From: Gibbula magus
Taxonomy: Eukaryota; Mollusca; Gastropoda; Trochida; Trochidae
Assembly (NCBI GenBank): GCA_936450465.1
Contig: OW388292.1
Location: forward strand, 9,381,756-9,445,755
Length of the DNA: 64,000 bases
Direction: 5' to 3'
Below the pieces are notes generated by a model, which saw nothing but the letters and a program-made list of their open reading frames with translations, was not told the origin of the DNA and made no database searches. Positions 51,643-64,000 of this stretch are shown piece by piece (positions within the stretch are counted from its first letter, which is position 1; every line of letters begins with the position of its first letter). The position numbers and the translations under genes are program-made.

Positions 51643-53415
51643 CTGTAAGAGAGAGAAGAGTTCATGAAGGTCATGGTCAGACACTGAGACTAGAAATCAA
51701 ATAGGTGACGGCACAACATCCGGGTAACAAGGGGGATAACTTAACAAAACAGCAATGTAACATAAACTAAATATCACTGAAATAGAAAATGAACATTACT
51801 ATAAAACGAAAGAAATCATGTAAAATCACATCACTGAAACAAAATAAAACTGAAATCTGAAGTTTGTTTCATTTCAAAACATTTTAAACAATGTCCAAAC
51901 TTCAGGTTTCTTGATTAAACATCGAAAGTCTGTAAATAAAAGAAAAGCTGAGTGAAAATAGCAAAACATGAAGTTGTGTGATAGAAAATCAATTTAGGTG
52001 TTGACAAAAAATATCACAATTCCCCGAAGCAACTGAGGCTTCAAGCTCATAGTTCTCCTGGAAGGAAAGAAAAGATCTTCTAAGAAATCATGTTACAATT
52101 CATTTCGTAGGGTGCAAATGAGAATGAATTGATCTGAAGAAATTCAGACAAACTATGGTATTGATCTGCAGAACGTGTTATTGCTTAAGTCGCATTATGG
52201 CCAGACTTAACATTGAGTAAAGAAGAACTTCAGAAGAACTTTGGTATTGCCTGTTGCTTTAAGGAAATGCTTAAACTTTTAAGCATGTTTCACAACTGGG
52301 TTCAATACTCAAATGGGGATGAATAAAATAAAATAAACTGAAATGTGAGGTAGGCAGGGTAAGGTTAATATCTCTTGATTGATTTCTGTTTGTACTGACT
52401 GAAAGGCAATCTGTCGCCAGCGCTTCCTTGATTGCAGATCCGAATTATGAAGTCGGAGCGTAATAGTTAGCGTCTAGACAACGACCTTATCAAACTTCCA
52501 TAGAAGAGTCGAATGTGTCAGTCTACTGGGAGACAAACTTCACAATCATTGGTTCACTTTTGTATATTGAGATACTCCCGATATCCTTCCAGAATTTAGA
52601 TATTTCATTTGCTTCAGTTTAATATTAAGTTCTTTAAGATTTTTATGTCGCAAACAGAATCAAACCACAATTACAAAATTTTCTTTACCTCGAACAGTTT
52701 ATTAAAGTTTAAATGAATTTGTTTCAAATTTTATTTACCAAAAAAAGAAGATTATTCATAATTTGGACCTTTCAAAATAAAAATTTTCGGGAAATTGATG
52801 GCTGTTTCAATTTGGCAAGAAAACTGTGTATTTGTAAGTGATGATACACAAACATTTCAAGAGGAACACAGTGAACACATGTCCCAGACAGCTCAACCTG
52901 GTCACTACAAACTGGCAAGCATCATCCTTCTCTTGCAGTTTGCCTTTCGTCAGAGACACAAAAAATATCTTTCCATCCTGCATATCGGTAGTTATTCATG
53001 AAAGTGCTACCTTAATGGCTGCCAAATTACATTTAAGTCGCGAGGCCTGACGTTGCTCTTGCAACACAAGCTGCATGGAGCCCCACCAGAAATAGAAAAC
53101 CTACTTGCGGCCATTGATTTCTGAGGTTCAAGCAGCCTTTTTGATCTGGTTTGTGGATGTTGGAATTAGCATAGTCCATCAAATACACAGCGAGCTATCA
53201 TACATGATAGGGGCTGACGATCATCAACAGTCCGCTCGTTTGGGCAGGGGTGTGACTTGCCTATTTGTTAATTATATAAGCTTATTGGGAAGAGTTCTTA
53301 AAGTTTCTGGTTATTTTTTAAAGAATGTTATCGACATTATTTATTCAAATTCTCTAAGCTGGTTTTAATTGTTGTTTAAAAGTTGTACTAGATATCAGGT
53401 GAACCAGCACAACTT
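51643..53415. other. Sequence upstream of the Ig1 acceptor, no feature
   Basis: Unique AT-rich DNA. I looked for a signal-peptide exon on the minus strand and found none I could support. Confidence 0.5.
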
Positions 53416-53555
53416 TATTCCCCGATTCTCTCGACAGTTTGTACAGGAACTGAGGAACTCTTCCCCTATTCTCTGGACAGTTTGTACATGTTTTGAGCAA
53501 CTCTTCCCCGATTCTCTGGACAGTTTGTACATGTTTTGAGCAACTCTTCTTCAAG
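53416..53555. repeat. Tandem repeat of about 45-53 bp (3 copies)
   Basis: Three units with CTTCCCC(G/T)ATTCTCTGGACA and GTTTGTACATGTTTTGAGCA. The first unit is diverged. Confidence 0.85.
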
Positions 53556-54245
53556 ATGCAGTCTTTTTAAATGATATATAACAGGGTTTTATCGGGTATT
53601 TTGTTACTAGTTGTCTGGCTAAAGATGTGGCAGTATTTGTTGGGTTTAGGTTTTTTCAAGCTTATAATGGGTGTTGCATCAATTGGGGAAGTATGTAATA
53701 CAGAAGAAGTTTTATAGCAAATAGGGTTCTGAGAACATAGTTTCATTAAAAATATATAGCATGTGTTTCTGTTGACCCAAGCTTAAGACAAGGTCTGTCA
53801 TTAGAAATTGGAAGAATAAACAACTGCACTAAAGTCTGGAGGAAAATATTATAAATAAAGCTTCTGTCGCTGATTATAATGAAGAGTAAATAATAACATC
53901 CAAAGAAATAAGGTTGAAGAACCTTTAGAGAATCAGCCAATTAACCGACCAATTTATTCTGTAGACCTTTTTGCATCTAGAGTTAGACAAGATGCATGAT
54001 TCACAGGGAGTTTGTCAAAAGGAGAGGAAGCAATGGCAACATTCAACCATCACTAACATCTTATGTTTAACCTGTGAAATCTATCTTTTTTAAACTAGTT
54101 TCACTTTGCAGAATGTAGTTCTGGATGATGCTGGCCAGTTTTGCGTGTACAGTTACCAGGTAGAGGCTACAGCCCGACCATCCTAGAACGTCTCTCCCCT
54201 GTGTACAGAGACATTGGGCTAGAGACATCCTCGGAAGGAGGGGCT
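53556..54245. other. Unique spacer before satellite array 2
   Basis: No coding or repeat signal seen. Confidence 0.5.
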
Positions 54246-57200
54246 ATACCACCATGGACAGTCAAAGAGCTTATTGATATATGATAGAATGTGGACTACA
54301 CCATGGACAGTCAAAGTGCTTATTGATATATGATAGAAGGTGGACTCCACCATGGACAGTTAAAGTGCTTATTGATATATGATTGAAGGTGGACTACACA
54401 ATGGACAGTCAAAGTGCTTATTGATATATGATAGTAGGTGGACTACACCATGGACAGTTAAAGTGTTTATTGATATATGATAGTAGGTGGACTACACCAT
54501 GGACAGTTAAAGTGCTTATTGATATATGATAGTAGGTGGACTACACCATGGACAGTTAAAGTGCTTATTGATATATGATAGTAGGTGGACTACACAATGG
54601 ACAGTCAAAGTGCTTATTGATATATGATAGTAGGTGGACTACACCATGGACAGTTAAAGTGCTTATTGATATATGATAGAAGGTGGACTACACAATGGAC
54701 AGTCAAAGTGCTTATTGATATATGATAGTAGGTGGACTACACCATGGACAGTTAAAGTGCTTATTGATATATGATAGTAGGTGGACTACACCATGGACAG
54801 TTAAAGTGCTTATTGATATATGATAGAATGTGGACTACACCATGGACAGTTAAAGTGCTTATTGATATATGATAGAAGGTGGACTCCACCATGGACAGTT
54901 AAAGTGCTTATTGATATATGATTGAAGGTGGACTACACAATGGACAGTTAAAGTGCTTATTGATATATGATAGAAGGTGGACTACACCATGGACATGCAG
55001 TTAAAGAGCTTATTGATATATGATAGAAGGTGGACTACACCATGGACAGTTAAAGTGCTTATTGATATATGATAGAAGGTGGACTCCACCATGGACAGTT
55101 AAAGTGCTTACTGATATATGATAGAAGGTGGACTACACCATGGACAGTCAAAGTGCTTACTGATATATGATAGAAGGTGGAATACACCATGGACAGTCAA
55201 AGTGCTTACTGATATATGATAGAAGGTGGACTACACCATGGACAGTTAAAGTGCTTATTGATATATGATAGAAGGTGGACTCCACCATGGACAGTTAAAG
55301 TGCTTATTGATATATGATAGAAGGTGGACTACACCATGGACAGTTAAAGTGCTTACTGATATATGATAGAAGGTGGACTACACCATGGACAGTTAAAGTG
55401 CTTATTGATATATGATTGAAGGTGGACTACACAATGGACAGTCAAAGTGCTTATTGATATATGATAGTAGGTGGACTACACCATGGACAGTTAAAGTGCT
55501 TATTGATATATGATAGAAGGTGGACTCCACCATGGACAGTTAAAGTGCTTACTGATATATGATTGAAGGTGGACTACACAATGGACAGTCAAAGTGCTTA
55601 TTGATATATGATAGTAGGTGGACTACACCATGGACAGTTAAAGTGCTTAATGATATATGATAGAAGGTGGACTACACCATGGACAGTCAAAGAGCTTATT
55701 GATATATGATAGTAGGTGGACTACACCATGGACAGTTAAAGTGCTTATTGATATATGATAGTAGGTGGACTACACCATGGACAGTTAAAGTGCTTATTGA
55801 TATATGATAGAATGTGGACTACACCATGGACAGTTAAAGTGCTTATTGATATATGATAGAAGGTGGACTCCACCATGGACAGTTAAAGTGCTTATTGATA
55901 TATGATTGAAGGTGGACTACACAATGGACAGTTAAAGTGCTTATTGATATATGATAGAAGGTGGACTACACCATGGACAGTTAAAGAGCTTATTGATATA
56001 TGATAGAAGGTGGACTATACCATGGACAGTTAAAGTGCTTATTGATATATGATAGAAGGTGGACTCCACCATGGACAGTTAAAGTGCTTACTGATATATG
56101 ATAGAAGGTGGACTACACCATGGACAGTCAAAGTGCTTACTGATATATGATAGAAGGTGGACTACACCATGGACAGTCAAAGTGCTTACTGATATATGAT
56201 AGAAGGTGGACTACACCATGGACAGTTAAAGTGCTTATTGATATATGATAGAAGGTGGACTACACCATGGACAGTTAAAGTGCTTACTGATATATGATAG
56301 AAGGTGGACTCCACCATGGACAGTCAAAGTGCTTAGTGATATATGATAGAATGTGGACTCCACCATGGACAGTCAAAGAGCTCATTGATATATGATAGAA
56401 TGTGGACTACACCATGGTCAGTCAAAGTGCTCATTGATATATGATAGATGGTGGACTACACCATGGACAGTCAAAGAGCTCATTGATATATGATAGAATG
56501 TGGACTACACCATGGTCAGTCAAAGTGCTCATTGATATATGATAGAATGTAGACTGCACCATGGTCAGTCAAAGTGCTCATTGATATATGATAGAATGTA
56601 GACTACACCATGGACAGTCAAAGTGCTTATTGATATATGATAGAATGTGGACTCCACCATGGACAGTCAAAGTGCTTATTGATATATGATAGAAGGTGGA
56701 CTCCACCATGGACAGTCAAAGTGCTTATTGATATATGATAGAAGGTGGACTCCACCATGGACAGTCAAAGTGCTTAGTGATATATGATAGAATGTGGACT
56801 ACACCATGGACAGTCAAAGAGCTTATTGATATATGATAGAATGTGGACTACACCATGGACAGTTAAAGTGCTCATTGATATATGATAGAATGTGGACTAC
56901 ACCATGGTCAGTCAAAGTGCTTATTGATATATGATAGAAGGTAGACTACACCATGGACAGTTAAAGTGCTTATTCATATATGATAGAAGGTGGACTACAC
57001 CATGGACAGTCAAAGTGCTTATTGATATATGATAGAATGTGGACTACACCATGGACAGTCAAAGTGCTTAATGATATATGATAGATGGTGGACTACACCA
57101 TGGACAGTTAAAGTGCGCATTGATATATGATAGAATGTTGACTACACCATGGACAGTTAAAGTGCTTATTGATATATGATAGAATGTGGACTACACCATG

Positions 57201-60200
57201 GACAGTCAAAGTGCTTATTGATATATGATAGAAGGTGGACTACACCATGGACATTCAAAGTGCTTATTGATGTATGATAGAATGTGGACTCCACCATGGA
57301 CAGTTAAAGTGCTCATTGATATATGATAGAAGGTAGACTACACCATGGACAGTTAAAGTGCTTAATGGTATATGATAGAAGGTAGACTACACCATGGACA
57401 GTTAAAGTGCTTAATGATATATGATAGAATGTGGACTACACCATGGACAGTCAAAGAGCTTATTGATATATGATAGAATGTGGACTACACCATGGACAGT
57501 TAAAGTGCTCATTGATATATGATAGAAGGTAGACTACACCATGGACAGTTAAAGTGCTTAATGATATATGATAGAAGGTAGACTACACCATGGACAGTTA
57601 AAGTGCTTAATGATATATGATAGAATGTGGACTACACCATGGACAGTCAAAGAGCTTATTGATATATGATAGAATGTGGACTACACCATGGACAGTCAAA
57701 GTGCTTATTGATATATGATAGAAGGTGGACTCCACCATGGACAGTTAAAGTGCTTATTGATATATGATTGAAGGTGGACTACACAATGGACAGTCAAAGT
57801 GCTTATTGATATATGATAGTAGGTGGACTACACCATGGACAGTTAAAGTGTTTATTGATATATGATAGTAGGTGGACTACACCATGGACAGTTAAAGTGC
57901 TTATTGATATATGATAGTAGGTGGACTACACCATGGACAGTTAAAGTGCTTATTGATATATGATAGAATGTGGACTACACCATGGACAGTTTAAGTGCTT
58001 ATTGATATATGATAGAAGGTGGACTCCACCATGGACAGTTAAAGTGCTTATTGATATATGATTGAAGGTGGACTACACAATGGACAGTTAAAGTGCTTAT
58101 TGATATATGATAGAAGGTGGACTACACCATGGACAGTTAAAGAGCTTATTGATATATGATAGAAGGTGGACTACACCATGGACAGTTAAAGTGCTTATTG
58201 ATATATGATAGAAGGTGGACTCCACCATGGACAGTTAAAGTGCTTACTGATATATGATAGAAGGTGGACTACACCATGGACAGTCAAAGTGCTTACTGAT
58301 ATATGATAGAAGGTGGACTACACCATGGACAGTCAAAGTGCTTACTGATATATGATAGAAGGTGGACTACACCATGGACAGTTAAAGTGCTTATTGATAT
58401 ATGATAGAAGGTGGACTACACCATGGACAGTTAAAGTGCTTACTGATATATGATAGAAGGTGGACTCCACCATGGACAGTCAAAGTGCTTAGTGATATAT
58501 GATAGAATGTGGACTCCACCATGGACAGTCAAAGAGCTCATTGATATATGATAGAATGTGGACTACACCATGGTCAGTCAAAGTGCTCATTGATATATGA
58601 TAGATGGTGGACTACACCATGGACAGTCAAAGAGCTCATTGATATATGATAGAATGTGGACTACACCATGGTCAGTCAAAGTGCTCATTGATATATGATA
58701 GAATGTAGACTGCACCATGGTCAGTCAAAGTGCTCATTGATATATGATAGAATGTAGACTACACCATGGACAGTCAAAGTGCTTATTGATATATGATAGA
58801 ATGTGGACTCCACCATGGACAGTCAAAGTGCTTATTGATATATGATAGAAGGTGGACTCCACCATGGACAGTCAAAGTGCTTATTGATATATGATAGAAG
58901 GTGGACTCCACCATGGACAGTCAAAGTGCTTAGTGATATATGATAGAATGTGGACTACACCATGGACAGTCAAAGAGCTTATTGATATATGATAGAATGT
59001 GGACTACACCATGGACAGTTAAAGTGCTCATTGATATATGATAGAATGTGGACTACACCATGGTCAGTCAAAGTGCTTATTGATATATGATAGAAGGTAG
59101 ACTACACCATGGACAGTTAAAGTGCTTATTCATATATGATAGAAGGTGGACTACACCATGGACAGTCAAAGTGCTTATTGATATATGATAGAATGTGGAC
59201 TACACCATGGACAGTCAAAGTGCTTAATGATATATGATAGATGGTGGACTACACCATGGACAGTTAAAGTGCGCATTGATATATGATAGAATGTGGACTA
59301 CACCATGGACAGTTAAAGTGCTTATTGATATATGATAGAATGTGGACTACACCATGGACAGTCAAAGTGCTTATTGATATATGATAGAAGGTGGACTACA
59401 CCATGGACATTCAAAGTGCTTATTGATATATGATAGAATGTGGACTCCACCATGGACAGTTAAAGTGCTCATTGATATATGATAGAAGGTAGACTACACC
59501 ATGGACAGTTAAAGTGCTTAATGGTATATGATAGAAGGTAGACTACACCATGGACAGTTAAAGTGCTTAATGATATATGATAGAATGTGGACTACACCAT
59601 GGACAGTCAAAGAGCTTATTGATATATGATAGAATGTGGACTACACCATGGACAGTTAAAGTGCTCATTGATATATGATAGAAGGTAGACTACACCATGG
59701 ACAGTTAAAGTGCTTAATGATATATGATAGAAGGTAGACTACACCATGGACAGTTAAAGTGCTTAATGATATATGATAGAATGTGGACTACACCATGGAC
59801 AGTCAAAGAGCTTATTGATATATGATAGAATGTGGACTACACCATGGACAGTCAAAGTTCTTATTGATATATGATAGAAGGTGGACTCCACCATGGACAG
59901 TCAAAGTGCTTAGTGATATATGATAGAATGTAGACTACACCATGGTCAGTTAAAGTGCTTATTGATATATGATAGAATGTAGACTACACCATGGACAGTT
60001 AAAGTGCTTATTGATATATGATAGAATGTAGACTACACCATGGTCAGTCAAAGTGCTCATTGATATATGATAGAAGGTGGACTACACCATGGACAGTCAA
60101 AGTGCTTATTGATATATGATAGAAGGTGGACTACACCATGGACAGTCAAAGTGCTTAATGATATATGACAGAAGGTGGACTACACCATGGACAGTTAAAG

Positions 60201-60240
60201 TGCTTACTGATATATGATAGAAGATAGACCACACTGAGGG
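54246..60240. repeat. 49-bp satellite array 2 (about 122 copies)
   Basis: Same 49-bp unit and orientation as 1-12814. Subtypes with GCTCATTGAT, GAATGTGGAC and GAATGTAGAC are frequent here and rare or absent in array 1, while the GATACATGACAGTAGG subtype is absent. A 4-bp insertion (GGACATGCAGTTAAAG) marks one unit near 54995. The array ends in diverged units at about 60190-60240. It fills most of the interval between the 61-kb Ig exon and the Ig1 exon, so if both belong to one gene it is intronic. Confidence 0.97.
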
Positions 60241-60815
60241 CAGTCAAACGGGATAGTTGTTGGATTAGTGATGAATGCCAGAGACTTGGCTTTTAAATAG
60301 TGACATGTTTTATCTGAAAGCAATTGATAAAGGTGTATATGAATGTTTCGAAGACTTAATTTCTGTGGACGTATAGGGCCGTGAATATATAGAGATTTGT
60401 AGACAAAGAAATTGTCTGGTCTATGAATTTACCACGTAAATCGGTAAATCGATCAATCAGTCTGGTCTACGAAAACACTGCATTGCACTTATTTTATACA
60501 TCTTCTGACAGAAACTCGGACAGAAGTAATTGTTAGAAACTGTTTTTACTCATTATTCTTACGATTTTATATTGCTCCTCAAACAATAAAAATTTTGAAT
60601 GGTATCAATTTCTCAACACAATGTTAAATTTGATTAAAGGCATGAATGTATAAATTCAGTCAATGATATGTTTTTCCGTGACTAATTATTTCCTTTCTTA
60701 TCAGTATCAGTGGTTTGAAACTCTGCTCAGATTGTCTGTGTTTTTCACATTTTAATATGAAGTTTTTACCCAGATACTCATTGTATTTTAAAATAGTATA
60801 TATTTAAATTCCAAC
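60241..60815. other. Short spacer between array 2 and Ig exon
   Basis: AT-rich unique DNA with no feature. Confidence 0.5.
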
Positions 60816-61115
60816 CTCTCACTTGAATGTAGAAGCTTCTTGCTTGGTTGTCCGTGGTCCTACATGTGTAGTTACCGCTGTCAGAGATTCTACTCTTTTG
60901 GATGTGAAGTGTAGAAGTTGTCCTCTTCACATTGGAATCGAAAGTTACAGATGTTGATATTCTGATTCTTAGCATAAACATGCTGACTTCCTCCTCGTTC
61001 TTGAACCACACAATGTTCCTGTCAGTCACAGACTTGGCAGTCAGGTTGCAAGTTACCTTCAAATCCTCTCCTTTAAATCCAGAACTCCCGTTTATTGTCA
61101 GGCCCAGGGGTGGCT
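60816..61115 (-). CDS. Immunoglobulin-domain exon, family unresolved
   Basis: Internal exon of 300 nt if the donor is AGAG/GTTGGA at 60815 (phase 1 to phase 1). The alternative donor CAA/GTGAGA at 60822 has a better sequence but would end in phase 0. The acceptor is CTTGATCGCAG/AG at 61116. It encodes one Ig domain: (E)PPLGLTINGSSGFKGEDL, KVTCNLTA with the first Cys, NIVWFKNEEEV with the core Trp, then STLHIQKSRISDSGNYTC with the second Cys, and SFYIQVR. NGS, NLT and NYT are possible glycosylation sites. It joins the upstream exon as (K)PPLGL and the Ig1 exon as (G)PPRITL without frame loss. It does not look like LAR Ig1, Ig2 or Ig3. It is either an extra N-terminal Ig of the Lar gene or part of another Ig gene. 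Confidence 0.72.
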
Positions 61116-62079
61116 CTGCGATCAAGATATGTTTATTAAACACTTGTGCCCCTGGATATAATCATAGTTTCAATTAAAATAACAGAATGTTCTCTTGGTA
61201 AAACATATTCCTTCTACTATTAAGTGAATGGTTAATTTAATCATTAATGGTTTATTATGAGGAATGTTTATTTACTTTGTATAACCATGACTTTGTGTCT
61301 GTTTGCAGCGTAAGTTGACTGCCTAACAACTGACAATATCAGAGTGTGTGACAACTAGCATGTGTAACTAATGGGAGACAGCAAGGCTACAGATGGGGGG
61401 CATGCAACTGAATTGTATCTTGTTATTTGCCCGTAGCCGAGTTGAATCAAACTTTAAACTGACTGTTGATAACTAATATATTGTTGCAAATATACCATAA
61501 TAAAACATACAATCCTGATTAACTGTTTTCTAGTAAAATGATTTGATTAAATTTCAGTGATCAAGTAAATTATTACTGCACTTTCTTTCACAATAAACAT
61601 GAAGCAATGACGGTCACTGCTTCAGCAAAAACATTTTTATTTCAACAATTATCATGTAATCTGCTCGACAATTAACCCGTCTTACACATAGGTCAAGTGA
61701 CAAGTTTATAGAGATCAGGATATGCAGACCATTTACTGTTAATTTCACAAGAAAGCTAAGACAGTTGTAACCGTTGATAAATCAGTGGTAAATCAGGATA
61801 AATTTGTCAACGATATATCTCACAGGTATGATTAATAACGAAACTAAATACATACAGTCAATGTAATTTTCATACAATTGAAAATAAAGATTGAACAAAA
61901 TGGTGTTTTAGCCTGGCGAATTTACAGGTTTGATTGACAAGTAACAATTTAGTTGCCCCGTCTGTAGCCTTTCATGATTATAAAAAGTTAATAAACTAAT
62001 CCTATTGATATAGCAAAATGAAGAAAGAAAAGCGTAAATAATGTCTTGATTTACTTAAACATAAAAACAGTTCTGGCCA
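61116..62079. other. Intron between the two upstream Ig exons
   Basis: AT-rich. No other exon seen. Confidence 0.5.
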
Positions 62080-62545
62080 TGGTTAAAGTTTTCGCAAAAG
62101 GATTTCTGCGCAAAGGTCAAGGTCACAATGTCAAAAGTCATTAACTCATCTGAAATGTCTCATCACAAGGGAAAAAGGCTTATCACTTATCACTCACCAA
62201 TCAAAAGTCATAACCAAGGCTACAGTTTTCGTAAAATGCTACCTCTGCTAAGGTCAAGGTCACAAAGCAAAACATATAACCTCATCTGAAAAGGCCTTAT
62301 CACAATAGAAATACATGGAAAGTACCAAAGGTCTATCACTGACCAATCAAAAGTTATGATCAAGGTAAAATTTTGCAACAATACGCAAAATTCAAGGCAA
62401 AGATGTACAAAAGTGTAACATCTAGTGACAGGTCTCCCGGCAATGAAAGCACGTTTCAAGTATCAAAAGCCTATTTAAAAAAAAACAATAAAAAGTTATT
62501 GTCATGGTTATAGTGTTCCGGATAGAGTGACAGACAGGAATCTCC
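62080..62545. repeat. Degenerate repeat of about 150 bp (3 copies)
   Basis: Three related blocks with AAGGTCAAGGTCACAA, CTCATCTGAAA, CTTATCAC and CACTCACCAATCAAAAGT(C/T)AT, then ACAGTTTTCG-type ends. The last is followed by GACAGACAGGAATC. Divergence between copies is high. The pattern resembles an old dispersed molluscan element arranged in tandem. Confidence 0.6.
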
Positions 62546-62941
62546 AAGTCGGGTTATAAAGATCAACTGCAATCGTGGCTTTGTCTACTAAGACATGAAC
62601 CTTTGAGAGACAGTGATCGCCCATGCACTTGCTGGTCTCTATCAAATAACTGTTGGCCCAATGTTTTTTTTATTTGTTCAAACAATAATGCAATCTACAA
62701 CTTTAAAACCCCAAACAGTTTCCTAACGATGCTTGGAAAGAACAAATTCAATGATCCCCGGTTATCATAATGCCTAATATACAAGAATCTCAAACAAAGG
62801 AAGACTCATTGTGCTTACAAGTTTGACTGATGCTCTATACACTCACTATTATACAAAAGGGAAATGTATAATACAATTGATCACTGGCCGATCATTGCCG
62901 TTACTAAACAGGGTGAATTTGATAAGAGAGAAATTTCTCAC

Positions 62942-63076
62942 TGGGCGCTGTCTGGTTCTCTCTTCTGAAGATGTAGAGTTGATTTGTGGGCGAAAATGCA
63001 ACTCCAATCTGGTTTCGAGCTATACATTCGTATCTTCCCGTGTCTTCAGCCTTTGTTCCGTTGATGTGGAGCGCTC
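62942..63076 (-). CDS. Second-half Ig-domain exon, LAR Ig2-like
   Basis: Internal exon of 135 nt, phase 1 at both ends. The acceptor is TTTCACAG/GA at 63077 and the donor CCCA/GTGAGA at 62941. It encodes (G)ALHINGTKAEDTGRYECIAR, then NQIGVAFSPTN and QLYIFRRENQTAP. This is the E-F-G half of an I-set domain, with the DxGxYxC motif. It starts at the same point of the fold as the Lar Ig2b exon, and vertebrate LAR Ig2 has GALQIE and YECVA at the matching positions, so the two exons may be paralogous. The exon with the first half must lie to the right, beyond 64000 or undetected between 63077 and 64000. Two possible N-glycosylation sites (NGT, NQT). Confidence 0.75.
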
Positions 63077-64000
63077 CTGTGAAAGTTTTATTTAATTTCT
63101 TAGATATTGATCTTACAAATATGCATTCTAACGTCTCCATAATTCGTCTAATTTTTTAAAATATTGCATTAAGTACTTTGAAAACGCTATCACGCCGAGC
63201 CAAATAACCTTGGAATAAAAATTAATACGATTCTTCTTTTCAAACACTCAGTATTAGCACTGGGCAATGTTATCACACTTGTACGTACCTATACAATATA
63301 TACCAAAAGTTGCAATAGGTTTTCCATTTCGCATATCTACACAAACGTATTTGGTCAAGTTGAGGAATAAACAAACGTTCTTATGTTCAGTTACACTATA
63401 TTTTAGATTCAGTAATAGATTGATATTTTGAATAAATAAACAAATAATTTTCAATGGTATTAACTTGATGAATGGCATTTATGCAGAATATAAAAAAACT
63501 ATAAAACCAGTTTGGACAGAGTGTTTGGCTTTTAAGTTATTACTTGATGAAATATGAAATTATGTTTAAAAAGATACTGTCAATATAATGTACATTTTTT
63601 TTATTTTGATGCATTGATGCATCCCTTTCTCCACTGATTGAAATATGTTTAAATAAAAACTCTTTACCTGGCAGTTTAAATACAAATCATTAATTGATGA
63701 CACTCGTTTTCTATGAATTATATTTGTATATAGTGTAATAGCAGTGCCCCGTGGGATGTTTGCCTTCAACACAAACATCTTTGAAGGTCTTTGTGAAATG
63801 GGTTCAATACGTAAGAGGTGACATATGACCTGCTTAACGAGGTCATACCGGTAAGAAGTCTTTGTGAAACCGGCTAAAGCTCTCTAGATATGAAATGCCT
63901 TGAAAATGAAAGGAATAACACTTTCTACAATTCAACTTGTTTCTACGGATTGAAAGTGAATGCAATGGTGTCAAAAATCCTTCAAATGAAAGTGAAACGT
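63077..64000. other. Intronic sequence to window edge
   Basis: AT-rich. I searched for the exon holding the first half of the Ig domain ending at 62942 and did not find it, so it is probably outside the window. Confidence 0.5.

Noticed and set aside
60816..60823. Donor CAA/GTGAGA at 60822 for the 61-kb Ig exon
   Set aside because: It matches the consensus better but ends in phase 0, which does not fit the phase-1 acceptors of the neighbouring exons. Kept only as an alternative.

Overview
This window looks like animal nuclear DNA, most likely from a gastropod mollusc. It is AT-rich, its only convincing genes are short exons with phase-1 GT/AG splice sites, and it carries two copies of an interspersed repeat (a GTGAGTGAG run followed by TTTAACGCC) that I know from gastropod genomes. 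There is no prokaryotic gene organisation. The species cannot be named from sequence alone.

The gene content is a set of immunoglobulin-domain exons, all on the minus strand. In transcript order they are: second half of an Ig domain (63076-62942), a whole Ig domain (61115-60816), a whole Ig domain (51642-51337), a 30-nt microexon (32598-32569), and an Ig domain split over two exons (31360-31184 and 29623-29513). The last four match Ig1 and Ig2 of LAR-type receptor protein tyrosine phosphatases (fly Lar; vertebrate PTPRF, PTPRS, PTPRD), synaptic and axon-guidance receptors with Ig and fibronectin ectodomains. Every junction is phase 1, so all six exons splice together without frame loss. Ig3, the FN3 repeats, the membrane segment and the phosphatase domains are not seen and should lie beyond position 1. 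The two upstream Ig exons are either an N-terminal extension of the same gene or part of a neighbouring gene.

The rest is intron or flank, and by my estimate nearly half of the window is tandem repeat. A 49-bp satellite fills 1-12814 (about 261 copies, running off the left edge) and returns at 54246-60240 (about 122 copies) between two Ig exons. A 59-bp satellite fills 39374-46467, a 60-bp array lies at 48143-49248, a G-rich array with a 72-bp higher-order unit at 24999-26237, and smaller arrays of 24-120 bp are scattered between. Several arrays contain long open frames that are artefacts of repeat periodicity. Small non-autonomous elements (two terminal-inverted-repeat MITE-like elements, a tRNA-derived SINE, the two gastropod repeats) sit in the unique DNA between arrays.

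The most interesting point is the 30-nt microexon. It has a near-ideal branch site, pyrimidine tract and acceptor, keeps the frame, and would insert ten residues into the Ig1-Ig2 linker, a place where the known vertebrate LAR microexons do not insert.
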